Assembly (NCBI GenBank): GCA_018266075.1
Contig: JAFEBB010000005.1
Coordinates: 124,001-188,000 of the forward strand
Direction: 5' to 3'
Source: Deltaproteobacteria bacterium
GTDB taxonomy: Bacteria; Myxococcota; Myxococcia; Myxococcales; SZAS-1
Length of the DNA: 64,000 nucleotides
Shown here: positions 14,846 to 23,175 of the stretch, piece after piece
How positions within the stretch are numbered: the stretch's first letter is position 1
Layout: every line of letters begins with the position of its first letter
Position numbers and translations under genes: made by a program
The notes under the pieces: model-generated
The model's input: the letters and a program-made list of their open reading frames with translations, nothing else
Told to the model about the DNA's origin: nothing
The model's database searches: none

Positions 14846-17770
14846 ATGGGCGCGACGGCACGGGTGTGCCTGCTTGGGGCACTGGGCACTCTCCTTTGGA
14901 ACGGCTGCAGCCGCGACACGCTCAGCCAAATCCAGGTCGCAGTTCGCGCCGAGCCGCTCGACTTCGGCCCGGTCGAGATCGGCGACGTGCACCATGCCAA
15001 CCTGCGCGTCTTCAATGCCGGCGCGGCGGTGCTGCACCTGCGGCGCGTCAACGCCTCGCCGCCATTCGCCAGCGCGGAGCTGAACCCGCCGCTCGAGATC
15101 CCCGCGGGACAGGTGCGCGACATCGCCGTCGACTTCTCACCGGACGCCGAAGGACCGCTGCAGCAGACCGCCACCATCGAGAGCGACGCGGATCAGGCCC
15201 AGCCGGTCACGCTCAAGGGCTTCGGCGCGAAGGTCTTGCTCAGCCTCGGGCCGACGTCGCTCGACTTCGGCGCCATTCCCCTCGGCGGCAGCAAGACGCT
15301 CTCGGTGATGGTGCACAACGCCGGCAACGTGGGCGCGCAGCTCCGCTTCGACGGCTATGACGCGCCGGACGGCACCTCCTTCAGCTCCGCGCCCGTGCAC
15401 ATCCCTGCCAACGGCGACGCGCCGCTGCCGATCACTGCGACCGCGACGCACCTCGGCGCCATCGAGAGCGCGCTGCACGTCCGCGGCTGCCTCACCTGCC
15501 AGGAGCAGGTGGTCGGGCTCATCGCGCACGGCGTGGCCAGCGCCCTCGACGTGAGCCCCGAGCTGCTCAACTTCGGCACGGTGGCGGTGGGCGCGAACTT
15601 GAGCTTGCCGGTGAGCCTCTCCAACGCCGGCACGGCGCCGCTGAATGTAACCAATTTGTATCTGGTTGCCACCGGCGACGCGGACTTCACGCTCCCGGCG
15701 ACCAATCCGCAGCCGCCGTTCGTGCTCCAGCCGGGCGCCGCGCCGACGACCGTCATGGTGAACTTCGCGCCCACGTTGGCCAGCGCGCGCTCGGGCACGC
15801 TGCGCATCATCTCCGACGATCCCGCGACGCCGAGCTACGACGTGGTGCTCCAGGGTAACGGCGATCAGGTCCAGACCTATGTGGCCCCGCAAGCGATCGA
15901 CTTCGGCACGGTCGCGGTTGGAATGATGGCCACGGACAATGAAGTCACCATCTACAACACCAGCAGCACGCAGACGCTCACCGTCACTTCCGCGAATGTG
16001 ACCGCGGGTGGCTTGGTCTTCAGCGGCGGCTTCGGGATGAACAGCCCGGTGATTCAACCGGGCGACCATCTCAGCGTCCCGGTCATGTACTACCCGCAGC
16101 AGCCCGCCAACGACGTGGGCACGCTCACCATCGTCACCACCGACGGCACGGTGAACGTCTCGCTCAAGGGCGAAGCCGTCCAGCTCGCGCCGTGCACCTG
16201 GTCGGCGCAGCCTCCGCAGCTCGACTTCGGCACGCTCGCGCCCGGCCAGATCGAGACGCTCGCCGTGAACCTCACCAACAGCGGCAGCAACGACTGCGTC
16301 TTCACCAGCCTCACGCTCTCGGCCAGCACCGATCCGAGCTTCACGCTCCCGGACGGCCCGGTCGCGAGCGTGCTCCTGCACCCCGGCGACTGGACCACGA
16401 CGCGCGTGACGTTCAACCCGAGCAACGTGGGCACCTTCGCCGGCTCGATTCAGTTCTTCGACTCGAATCCCTCGAGCCCCATCGGCACGGTGCCCATCAC
16501 CGGCGCGTCCGCGACCGGCTGCCTCACGCTCTCGCCGGAGCAGGTGAACTTCGGCTCGGTGCCCGGCACGTGTCCCGCCTCGACGCAGACCATCACCGCC
16601 ACCAACACCTGCACCGGCAACGTGGACATCTCCTCGGTGACGCTCGGCGCGGGCACGAACGAGTTCTCCATCACCGGCGGCGTCACCAGCGCGCACACGC
16701 TCGCGCCGGGCGGCGCGGAGACGTTCACCGTGGCCTACGAGCCCACCGACGACAGCCTCGATTTGCGGTCGTTCATCGTCACCACGGCCGATGGCGTGGC
16801 GCACACCGTGGGCATGCAGGGCGTGGGCGTGATGACTCCCACGCACACGGACACGTTCTCCGAGAGCTCACAGGCCAAGGTCGACGTGCTCTTCATCGTC
16901 GACAACTCGGGCTCCATGACTGACAAGCAGGACAAGCTCGCCGCGAACTTCCAGCAGTTCCTTTCGTCGGCGCTGGCCAACAACGTGGACTTCCGCATCG
17001 TGGTCACCACCACCGGCATCCTCCCCGCGACGGGCGGCTGGGTGCAGTGCCCCGGCGGCCTCTCCGGCGGCGACGACGGCCACTGGTTCCCCGAGGACAA
17101 CAGCTCGCCGCGCATCCTCACGCCGCAGACGCCCAACCTCCAGGCGGCCTTCGCCACCAACGTGCACGTGGGCACCTGCCACTGGCTGGAGCAGGGCCTG
17201 GAGAGCGCCAAGGACGGCCTCTCGCAGCCGCTGGTCAGCGAGGTCGACGACCCGAACACGCCGCTCCCCAACGACGGCAACGCCGGCTTCCTGCGGAGCG
17301 ACGCGCGGCTCTCGATGGTCATTGTGGGCGACGCCGACGACCAGAGCCCGGACACGCTCCAGAACTACGAGCAGTTCTTCAAGGACCTCAAGGGCGACGT
17401 GCCCGGGCAGTTCGTCTTCAGCGGCATCGTCACGCCGGACAACAAGGCCTCCACGTGCCCCAACGGCGAGTCGTCGGGCGATCGCTACATGCAGCTCGCG
17501 CGCGACACCGGCGGCGACGTGGAGAACATCTGCGACTCCGACTGGGGCGCGCCGCTGGCCAACATCGCCACCGCGTCGCTGGGGCCCGTGCAGAGCTTCC
17601 CGCTCTCGGGGCATCCCTCCGACCCGACGCAGATCACGGTCACGGTGAACGGCCAGCCGGTGACCTCGGGCTGGTCGTACGACCCCACCAGCAACACGGT
17701 GGTCTTCACCCAGGGCTCGGCGCCGCCCACGGGCTCGAGCGTGCAGATCACCTATCCGGTGGGTTGTTAA
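14846..17770 (+). CDS. Large lipoprotein with ASH-type beta repeats and a VWA-like domain (intact MIDAS)
   Basis: A 974-residue exported protein. A short signal sequence ends in GTLLWNGC, a somewhat weak lipobox. About seven tandem beta-sandwich repeats of roughly 100-110 residues follow, each opening with a phrase like LDFGTVAVG; this is the ASH/HYDIN or choice-of-anchor D pattern. From about residue 685 a von Willebrand A-like domain starts (KVDVLFIVDNSGSM) with an intact metal-ion adhesion site DxSxS and a later VGDADDQ. The C-terminus has another small beta domain and ends in cysteine. It is probably a surface adhesion or scaffold protein. The start was chosen for the GGAGG five bases upstream of the ATG. 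A full-length paralogue lies at 50521-53418. Confidence 0.85.
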   Translation: MGATARVCLLGALGTLLWNGCSRDTLSQIQVAVRAEPLDFGPVEIGDVHHANLRVFNAGAAVLHLRRVNASPPFASAELNPPLEIPAGQVRDIAVDFSPDAEGPLQQTATIESDADQAQPVTLKGFGAKVLLSLGPTSLDFGAIPLGGSKTLSVMVHNAGNVGAQLRFDGYDAPDGTSFSSAPVHIPANGDAPLPITATATHLGAIESALHVRGCLTCQEQVVGLIAHGVASALDVSPELLNFGTVAVGANLSLPVSLSNAGTAPLNVTNLYLVATGDADFTLPATNPQPPFVLQPGAAPTTVMVNFAPTLASARSGTLRIISDDPATPSYDVVLQGNGDQVQTYVAPQAIDFGTVAVGMMATDNEVTIYNTSSTQTLTVTSANVTAGGLVFSGGFGMNSPVIQPGDHLSVPVMYYPQQPANDVGTLTIVTTDGTVNVSLKGEAVQLAPCTWSAQPPQLDFGTLAPGQIETLAVNLTNSGSNDCVFTSLTLSASTDPSFTLPDGPVASVLLHPGDWTTTRVTFNPSNVGTFAGSIQFFDSNPSSPIGTVPITGASATGCLTLSPEQVNFGSVPGTCPASTQTITATNTCTGNVDISSVTLGAGTNEFSITGGVTSAHTLAPGGAETFTVAYEPTDDSLDLRSFIVTTADGVAHTVGMQGVGVMTPTHTDTFSESSQAKVDVLFIVDNSGSMTDKQDKLAANFQQFLSSALANNVDFRIVVTTTGILPATGGWVQCPGGLSGGDDGHWFPEDNSSPRILTPQTPNLQAAFATNVHVGTCHWLEQGLESAKDGLSQPLVSEVDDPNTPLPNDGNAGFLRSDARLSMVIVGDADDQSPDTLQNYEQFFKDLKGDVPGQFVFSGIVTPDNKASTCPNGESSGDRYMQLARDTGGDVENICDSDWGAPLANIATASLGPVQSFPLSGHPSDPTQITVTVNGQPVTSGWSYDPTSNTVVFTQGSAPPTGSSVQITYPVGC

Positions 17771-17775
17771 CCAGA

Positions 17776-17789
17776 CGGTGATGTCACCG
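17776..17789. other. 14-bp palindrome between convergent genes
   Basis: CGGTGATGTCACCG, a perfect palindrome in the 24-bp gap between the stop of the ASH lipoprotein and the stop of the PerR-type gene. It is too short, and has no T-run, for a confident terminator; it could be a protein site. Confidence 0.3.
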
Positions 17790-17794
17790 AAACG

Positions 17795-18277
17795 TCAAGC
17801 GCGCTGCTTCCGCGCGCACTCGGGGCAGAGCCCCTCCACCTGCACGCGGATGTTCGAGACCTTGAAGCCCTTGAGTCGGGTGGGCGGGAGCTGCAGGCCG
17901 TCGAGGTCGGCGTCGTAGAGGTCGAGCACGGCCTTGCAGGCGGTGCACACCAGATGGTGGTGGTGATCCAGGTTCGCGTCGAAGCGGGCCGTCTCGTGCA
18001 GCGGCGTGAGCTCGCGAATGATGCCCAGCTGCTGCAGCGCCTCGAGGTTCTTGTAGACCGTCGCCAGCGACAGGTTGGGAATCTCGGTGCGCACGGCCTC
18101 GTAGAGCGCCTCGGCGTCGGGGTGCGACTCGGAGCGCAGCAGGGCGCGGTAGATCGCCAGGCGCTGCGGCGTCACGGCCAGGCCGGCGTCGCGGCAGCGC
18201 TCGGCGAGCCGCTCGAGGCGCGTGGCCACCTCGGTCTCGTTCATGCGCATGGGCTGCTCCAGATCGCTTCTCGACAT
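17795..18277 (-). CDS. PerR-type Fur-family peroxide regulator
   Basis: A 160-residue metal-dependent repressor. The winged helix (about residues 30-90) has the Fur-family recognition segment LSLATVYKNLEAL. The dimerisation part carries the HHHH run at 105-108, structural zinc cysteines C111-x2-C114 and C151-x2-C154, and D119 at the position that distinguishes PerR (Asp) from Fur (Glu). The C-terminus GFKVSNIRVQVEGLCPEC closely resembles PerR proteins. PerR senses peroxide by iron-catalysed histidine oxidation. It is the last gene of a cluster with DUF3501, an Fe-S protein and rubrerythrin, and its probable operator lies upstream of rubrerythrin (20924-20940). Confidence 0.9.
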   Translation of the reverse strand: MSRSDLEQPMRMNETEVATRLERLAERCRDAGLAVTPQRLAIYRALLRSESHPDAEALYEAVRTEIPNLSLATVYKNLEALQQLGIIRELTPLHETARFDANLDHHHHLVCTACKAVLDLYDADLDGLQLPPTRLKGFKVSNIRVQVEGLCPECARKQRA

Positions 18278-18287
18278 GTCTCGAAGA

Positions 18288-18869
18288 CTAGGACGGCTCC
18301 AGGTCGGCCGCCAAAGAACGGCACTGCGCCGCTGTGAGCGTCACCCGGTGGTCGTACGCGGGATGGTCCACGACGAGCTCCACCTTGCCGGCGCTCGCCA
18401 GCTTGCTCGCCAGGCCGCCGAGCTTGAAGCGCACGTACTGCACGGCCGAGATGCGCGCGCCGTCGTCGCGGTTGGCGTCGAGCTCGCCCTTCACCTTCTC
18501 GCCGTCGACGACCAGCCACACGTGCTGGTCGAGGCCAGTGAGCCGGGTGAGCTGGTGCTTCACCTCGTCTTCAGTGCCGCGCAGCTCCACGAGCAGCGTG
18601 GCCGAGAGCGCGCCCGGCGGCGGCAACATGGTGTTGAAGGTCTCGAGCTCCTCGGCCACGTGCGAGGGGTCGGTCACCTTCTCGGCCCGGAGGATCTCCA
18701 TGAGCGTGAACTTCACGGTCAGCCGGTTCTCGAAGACGAAGCTCATGAACGGCCCCACGCCGATGCGTCGGTGGGCCGTCTTCTCGGCGATGACCGACTT
18801 GCGGAACTCGTCGCGCACCTGCTCGTAGACCGGCAGCGGCCAGAGGTCGGACGTGGTGAGCTGTTTCAT
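18288..18869 (-). CDS. DUF3501 family protein
   Basis: A 193-residue cytoplasmic protein. The N-terminus MKQLTTSDLWPLPVYEQVRDEFRKSVIAEKTAHRRIGVGP and the VFENRLTVKFTLMEILRAEK segment are typical of DUF3501, a family of unknown biochemical function that regularly accompanies rubrerythrin and a GlpC-like Fe-S protein. The cluster here has exactly that order. The spacing is 10 bases to the PerR-type gene, so the genes are likely co-transcribed. A role in peroxide detoxification or electron supply to rubrerythrin is inferred from context only. Confidence 0.87.
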   Translation of the reverse strand: MKQLTTSDLWPLPVYEQVRDEFRKSVIAEKTAHRRIGVGPFMSFVFENRLTVKFTLMEILRAEKVTDPSHVAEELETFNTMLPPPGALSATLLVELRGTEDEVKHQLTRLTGLDQHVWLVVDGEKVKGELDANRDDGARISAVQYVRFKLGGLASKLASAGKVELVVDHPAYDHRVTLTAAQCRSLAADLEPS

Positions 18870-18887
18870 GGTGTGCCTCGCGAAATC

Positions 18888-18901
18888 TTACCGAATGGTT
18901 A
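18888..18901. other. Near-match to the TAAC-N6-GTTA dyad
   Basis: TTACCGAATGGTTA: one mismatch from TAAC-N6-GTTA and otherwise a perfect fit to the extended consensus TAACCRRANNGTTA. It spans the short gap between the DUF3501 start and the Fe-S protein stop, overlapping the TAA stop of the latter. Confidence 0.35.
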
Positions 18902-20374
18902 ATGCGCCTTGGTGGGCGGCGCCGTGAGGTCGACCTTCACCTCGGCGGTGATCTGGTCATCGCTGGGGACGGGGATGCTCGGCGCCGTGCCGCGGTAGCA
19001 AGCGGCCAGGATCTTGGCAGGGTGGTACGCGGGCTTGCCGGTGCCCTGGGTGAGCTGCACGCCAGCGAGCGGGCAGTCGGTGACCACCGTCGTCGTCTCG
19101 CCCGCGTTCTTCACGTCCTCGACGGCCTTCTTGGCCACGTTGAGCGAGTGCTGGAAGAACTCCTTCTTCATGCCCCAGGTGCCGTCCATGCCGCAGCAGC
19201 GGTCGACCATCTCGATCTCTGCGCCGGTGGCCTTGAGCAATTCGCGCCCTCGGAAGCCGATGTTCTGGACCTTGTTGTGGCAGGGCACGTGGTACGCCAC
19301 CTTGCCCATCTTTCCCTTGAAGGCGCGCGAGAGCTGCTTCTTGCGCAGCATCTGCAAGAAGAAGTCGCCCACGTCCATCACGGCATCGGCGACTGCTTTC
19401 GCCTCGGGCGTCTTCAGCAGGCTCGGGTACTCGGTCTTGAGCAAGAGCGTACACGACGGCCCCGGCGAGAGGATCTTGCGGCCCTCCTCGACGGCGTGAA
19501 TCAGCGACGCCACGTTGGCCTGCGCTTGCGCCTTGCACCGCTCGAGATCGCCCGCGTCGAGGAAGGGCATGCCGCAGCAGCGCTGGGCGGGCACGGTCAC
19601 GTCGCAGCCGTTCTTCTCCAGCACGTCGATGACGGCCTTGGGCGTCTCCGGATCGTTGTTGTTTCCGTAGCAAGTATAGAAGAGCGCGACCTTGGGCTTC
19701 TCGGGCTCGAACGCGCCGCGCTCGTGGTTCTCCCACCAGTCGACGAACGTCTCGCTGTGCCACGAGGGCAAATCGCGATCGCGGTGCACGCCGATGGTGT
19801 GCTCCATCAGCATGCGGTTGAAGGCGTTGTGCTGGGCGGCGTTCGCGATGGGCGCCACCTTGGACATGATCTTTCCGACGGCGTCGGTCTCGCCGAGCAC
19901 GCGCTCGCGGATGCCGATCCCTTCATCTTCCGCGCGGACGATCTTGGCGCGCACCATGAGCCGCGGGAAGTCCACGGCGAACTCATGAGGCGGCACGTAC
20001 GGACACTTCGGAAAACACAACTTACAATTGTAACAAAGGTCGACGGTGGTCCGGATCTCCGCTTCGGACATGTTCCCGACGACGTCCTCCGAGCGCACCT
20101 CGACGTTCTTCAAGTGCTCGGCGGCCTCGTGCTCCTCGATGGCCTCGCCGCTGGCCTTCACGGTGAAGAGCGCGCCCTCGGCCTCGGCGCGGTGCGGATC
20201 GCGCTTGTCGATGGCCTCGAACATGAACGGGAAGCTCGGGCACAGGTTGAAGCACAGCCGACAGCCGTTGCAGATCTCGAAGACCCGCTTCAGCTCCGCG
20301 TCGAGGACGTCCTTGTCCCAGAAGCGCTTGTCGTCGTGATCGTACTGCGTCAGATCGGCTGGACCGTGGGACAT
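18899..20374 (-). CDS. GlpC/heterodisulfide-reductase-like Fe-S protein with two 4Fe-4S and two CCG domains
   Basis: A 491-residue redox protein. Two ferredoxin motifs are present, C35-x2-C38-x2-C41-x3-C45 (CNGCRLCFNLCP) and C114-x2-C117-x2-C120-x3-C124 (CYNCKLCFPKCP). Two cysteine-rich CCG domains follow (AQRCCGMPFLDAG and DRCCGMDGTWG), as in GlpC and HdrB-type subunits. In this conserved neighbourhood it is the likely electron donor path to rubrerythrin. The second ferredoxin motif is written in unusually AT-rich codons, which creates the 12-bp palindrome TTACAATTGTAA at 20022-20033. The start codon follows a heptad-repeat hairpin that also supplies its AGGA ribosome binding site. Confidence 0.9.
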   Translation of the reverse strand: MSHGPADLTQYDHDDKRFWDKDVLDAELKRVFEICNGCRLCFNLCPSFPFMFEAIDKRDPHRAEAEGALFTVKASGEAIEEHEAAEHLKNVEVRSEDVVGNMSEAEIRTTVDLCYNCKLCFPKCPYVPPHEFAVDFPRLMVRAKIVRAEDEGIGIRERVLGETDAVGKIMSKVAPIANAAQHNAFNRMLMEHTIGVHRDRDLPSWHSETFVDWWENHERGAFEPEKPKVALFYTCYGNNNDPETPKAVIDVLEKNGCDVTVPAQRCCGMPFLDAGDLERCKAQAQANVASLIHAVEEGRKILSPGPSCTLLLKTEYPSLLKTPEAKAVADAVMDVGDFFLQMLRKKQLSRAFKGKMGKVAYHVPCHNKVQNIGFRGRELLKATGAEIEMVDRCCGMDGTWGMKKEFFQHSLNVAKKAVEDVKNAGETTTVVTDCPLAGVQLTQGTGKPAYHPAKILAACYRGTAPSIPVPSDDQITAEVKVDLTAPPTKAH

Positions 20375-20383
20375 GCTCGTTCA

Positions 20384-20436
20384 GTTCCTGGTTCCTAGTT
20401 CCTGGTTCCTGGTTGTTGGACCAGGAACCAGGAAAC
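20384..20436. repeat. GTTCCTG heptanucleotide repeat forming a hairpin
   Basis: The gap between rubrerythrin and the Fe-S gene consists of 7-base units in register: GTTCCTG, GTTCCTA, GTTCCTG, GTTCCTG, GTTGTTG, then the inverted GACCAGG and AACCAGG. The last units fold back: 20401-20412 pairs perfectly with 20421-20432 over an 8-nt loop, extendable to 16 bp with one bulge. Within the transcript this hairpin lies between the rubrerythrin stop and the Fe-S start, so it may lower downstream expression or protect the rubrerythrin message. Confidence 0.8.
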
Positions 20437-20445
20437 TAAAAAGTA

Positions 20446-20865
20446 TTACTTGATGCTCTCGAGCATCTTCTGGAACTTGCCGGCGTGCTGCTTCTCGGCC
20501 TTGGCGAGGGTCTCGAACCACTCGGCCACCTCGTTGAAGCCCTCCTCGCGCGCGGTCTTGGCGAAGCCCGGGTACATGGTCGTGTACTCGTAGGTCTCGC
20601 CGGCCACCGCGGCCTTGAGGTTGTCCTCGGTGGGACCGATGGGCAGGTTGGTCGCCGGGTCGCCGGCCGACTTGAGGAAGTCCAGGTGGCCGTGCGCGTG
20701 GCCCGTCTCACCCTCGGCGGTGTCGCGGAAGTTGCCGGCCACCTCGGGGTAGCCCTCCACGTCGGCCACCTTCGCGAAGTACAGGTAGCGGCGGTTCGCC
20801 TGGCTCTCGCCAGCAAATGCGGCCTTCAGGTTGTCGTGCGTCTTGGTGCCCTTGATCGCGGCCAT
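20446..20865 (-). CDS. Rubrerythrin (erythrin domain only)
   Basis: A 139-residue diiron four-helix protein that reduces peroxide. The metal-ligand helices are recognisable: [60 protein letters not shown] and [14 protein letters not shown]. The C-terminal rubredoxin domain of classical rubrerythrin is absent, so electrons must come from another protein, plausibly the downstream Fe-S protein. The start is the ATG at 20865, with AGAGGAGAATCACC directly upstream, an excellent ribosome binding site. It is the first gene of the PerR cluster and lies below a PerR-like operator. Confidence 0.93.
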   Translation of the reverse strand: MAAIKGTKTHDNLKAAFAGESQANRRYLYFAKVADVEGYPEVAGNFRDTAEGETGHAHGHLDFLKSAGDPATNLPIGPTEDNLKAAVAGETYEYTTMYPGFAKTAREEGFNEVAEWFETLAKAEKQHAGKFQKMLESIK

Positions 20866-20900
20866 GGTGATTCTCCTCTGTGAAAGGGTTTCGATGAGGG

Positions 20901-20919
20901 CCGCAGAACCCGTCTGCGG
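20901..20919 (-). other. 5' leader hairpin of rubrerythrin mRNA
   Basis: CCGCAGA and TCTGCGG form a perfect 7-bp stem over a 5-nt loop, located 36-54 bases upstream of the rubrerythrin ATG and just downstream of the predicted operator/-10 region. A stable 5' hairpin of this kind usually stabilises a transcript; its role here is inferred. Confidence 0.45.
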
Positions 20920-20923
20920 CGCG

Positions 20924-20940
20924 TCGAGAATAATTATCGA
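20924..20940. promoter_or_regulatory. Predicted PerR operator upstream of rubrerythrin
   Basis: TCGAGAATAATTATCGA: the two 8-base half sites match at 7 of 8 positions around a central A, the 7-1-7-like geometry and AATNATT core expected for Fur/PerR boxes. It is by far the most AT-rich stretch in the gap. It lies about 60 bases upstream of rubrerythrin and about 94 bases upstream of the divergent thioredoxin-domain gene, so it could control both. TTGCGA some 15-17 bases upstream (minus strand) may be the -35 element, placing the box over the -10. Confidence 0.6.
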
Positions 20941-21033
20941 CGTCGATTCCGGTCGCAACAGCAATCGCACGCGAAGGGCTTGCGGTCGCGCGCGATGCGC
21001 GGCACTTGTCAGCGCGTTCACACGAGGGAACCC

Positions 21034-23175
21034 ATGGCCACACCGCCCGGCGCCGAGCACTCGAGCGAGCTCACCGCGGAGCTACAGCGCGCGCTCGCGG
21101 CGCAAGGGCCGTCGTACAAGCCGCGCACCGAGCACAAGGACGGCGAGGTGCCGCAATTCACCAACCGGCTCATCCTCGAGACCAGCCCGTACCTGCTGCA
21201 GCACGCGCACAACCCGGTGAACTGGTTTGCGTGGGGCAAGGAAGCGTTCGACGAGGCGAAGCGGCTGAACCGGCCGATCCTGCTGAGCGTCGGCTACGCC
21301 ACGTGTCACTGGTGTCACGTGATGGAGCGCGAGTCCTTCGAGGACGTGGCGATCGCGTGCTTCATGAACGAGCACTACGTGTGCATCAAGGTGGACCGCG
21401 AGGAGCGCCCGGACGTCGACGCCATCTACATGAGCGCGGTCCAGGCGCTTCACGGCTCGGGCGGCTGGCCGATGACGGTCTGGATGGATTTGCAGCAGCG
21501 GCCGTTCTTCGCGGGCACGTACTTCCCCGCGCGCGACGGCGATCGCGGCACGCGGCACGGCTTCCTGACCATGCTGCGCGAGCTCCATCACCTTTTCGTT
21601 AACGATCCGAATCGTGTGGCTGAAGCGGCGCAGTCGCTCGCGGAGGCGGTGAAGAGCGATCTCGCGGAGGGCGGCGTGTCGAGCGCGCTGCCGGATGGGC
21701 GCGTGATCGACGCGGCGGTCGAGTACTTCGAGCGCGCGTTCGACCCGGTGCACGGCGGCACGATGCGCGCGCCGAAGTTTCCGTCGAACATCCCCATTCG
21801 CTTGATGCTGCGGCACCACGCGCGAACGGGCGACGCGAAGGCGCTGCAGGTGGCCACGTTCACCCTCGAGAAGATGGCCGCGGGCGGCATGCACGACCAG
21901 CTCGGCGGCGGCTTCCATCGGTACTCGACGGACCGCGAGTGGCTCGTGCCGCACTTCGAGAAGATGCTCTACGACAACGCCATGCTCGCGGTGGCGTACG
22001 CCGAGGCGCACCAGGTCACGGGCCGCGCCGACTTCGCGCGCGTCACGCGGGCCACGCTCGAGTATCTGCTCGCGGAGATGAGGTCGCCCGAGGGTGCTTT
22101 CTACTCGGCGACCGACGCCGACTCCGAGGGCGAAGAGGGCCTCTTCTTCGTCTGGGGCGAGGACGAAATTCGCCGCGCGCTCGGCGCCGAGGCCGAGCGG
22201 TTCATTCGCTTCTACGGCGTCACCAGGTCCGGAAACTTCGAGGGTCGAAACATTCTCTTCGTGGCCAAGCCCGACGAGGACGAGTGGAAGCCGCTCGAGT
22301 CCGCGCGGCGCACGCTCTACGCGATTCGGGCCAAGCGCGAGCCGCCCCTTCGCGACGACAAGATCCTCGCGGCCTGGAACGGACTCGCGATTTCAGCGTT
22401 CGCAGTCGGCGGACGCGTCCTGCGTGAGCCGCGCTTCCTCGAGGCGGCGTCGCGTGCCGCGAGCTTCGTGCTCGAGAAGATGCGGGTGAACGGCCGGCTG
22501 ACGCGCAGCTTCAAGGACGGCCGCGCGCGGCACGACGGCTACCTCGACGACTACGCGTTCGTCACCGCGGGCCTCATCGATCTCTACGAGTCCACGTTCG
22601 ATCGGCGTTGGCTGCGCGAGGCGATCGCGCTCACGGAAGAAGTCGATGCGCACTTTGCCGACAAGGATCGCGGCGCCTGGTTCCTGACCCGCGACGACCA
22701 CGAGGTGCTGCTCGCGCGCGAGAAGCCGAACCACGATGGCGCCGAGCCTTCGGGCACCTCGGTGCAGACCATGAACGCGCTTCGGCTCGGGGAGCTCACG
22801 CAGCAAGCGAAGTTCCGCGAGTCGGCCGAGCGCGCGCTGGCGTGCTTTGGGCCCGCGCTGGGCGAGCGATCGATCGCATTAACCGAAATGTTACTTGCGC
22901 TCGAGTTCGCGCGGTCGACGCCGAAAGAGATTGTCCTGGTGTGGCCCGATGCGGAGTTGCCCGCCGATTTCGCCGAGGTGCTCGCCAGGACCTTCGTGCC
23001 CGCGCGCGTGATTGCCGGCGCGCGCCAAGCCGACGTCGACGAGCTGGCGAAGCTCGTGCCGCTGGCGGGCGAGAAGGGCGCGCAGAACGGCCAGGCGACC
23101 GCCTACGTGTGCGAGCGCGGCGCCTGCAAGTTGCCCGTGACGGAGCCGAACGCGTTCACCCAGCAGCTGAAGTGA
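21034..23175 (+). CDS. Thioredoxin-fold (DUF255/YyaL, SSP411-like) protein
   Basis: A 713-residue protein. The N-terminal thioredoxin-like domain carries [18 protein letters not shown]-type residues with C91-x2-C94, preceded by [21 protein letters not shown], which is diagnostic for the YyaL/spermatogenesis-associated 20 family. The rest is an alpha/alpha-barrel resembling N-acylglucosamine epimerase-type folds ([36 protein letters not shown]). The biochemical role is unknown in all organisms; a redox or sugar-related function has been proposed. ATG 21034 follows CGAGGG. It diverges from rubrerythrin and may share the PerR operator. The last 20 bases overlap the convergent next gene. Confidence 0.88.
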   Translation: MATPPGAEHSSELTAELQRALAAQGPSYKPRTEHKDGEVPQFTNRLILETSPYLLQHAHNPVNWFAWGKEAFDEAKRLNRPILLSVGYATCHWCHVMERESFEDVAIACFMNEHYVCIKVDREERPDVDAIYMSAVQALHGSGGWPMTVWMDLQQRPFFAGTYFPARDGDRGTRHGFLTMLRELHHLFVNDPNRVAEAAQSLAEAVKSDLAEGGVSSALPDGRVIDAAVEYFERAFDPVHGGTMRAPKFPSNIPIRLMLRHHARTGDAKALQVATFTLEKMAAGGMHDQLGGGFHRYSTDREWLVPHFEKMLYDNAMLAVAYAEAHQVTGRADFARVTRATLEYLLAEMRSPEGAFYSATDADSEGEEGLFFVWGEDEIRRALGAEAERFIRFYGVTRSGNFEGRNILFVAKPDEDEWKPLESARRTLYAIRAKREPPLRDDKILAAWNGLAISAFAVGGRVLREPRFLEAASRAASFVLEKMRVNGRLTRSFKDGRARHDGYLDDYAFVTAGLIDLYESTFDRRWLREAIALTEEVDAHFADKDRGAWFLTRDDHEVLLAREKPNHDGAEPSGTSVQTMNALRLGELTQQAKFRESAERALACFGPALGERSIALTEMLLALEFARSTPKEIVLVWPDAELPADFAEVLARTFVPARVIAGARQADVDELAKLVPLAGEKGAQNGQATAYVCERGACKLPVTEPNAFTQQLK
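22880..22893. other. Intragenic dyad TAAC-N6-GTTA, site 3
   Basis: TAACCGAAATGTTA inside the thioredoxin-domain gene, a perfect fit to both the dyad and the extended consensus. It reads through codons TTA-ACC-GAA-ATG-TTA, a codon phase different from sites 1 and 2, and uses two rare TTA leucine codons. Confidence 0.55.

Noticed and set aside
17795-18277. Annotation as Fur (iron regulator)
   Set aside because: The residue aligned to the PerR/Fur discriminator is Asp, the C-terminus is PerR-like and the neighbours are peroxide-defence genes.
20384-20436. CRISPR-like direct repeats
   Set aside because: The repeat unit is 7 bases with no spacers, and no cas genes are present.
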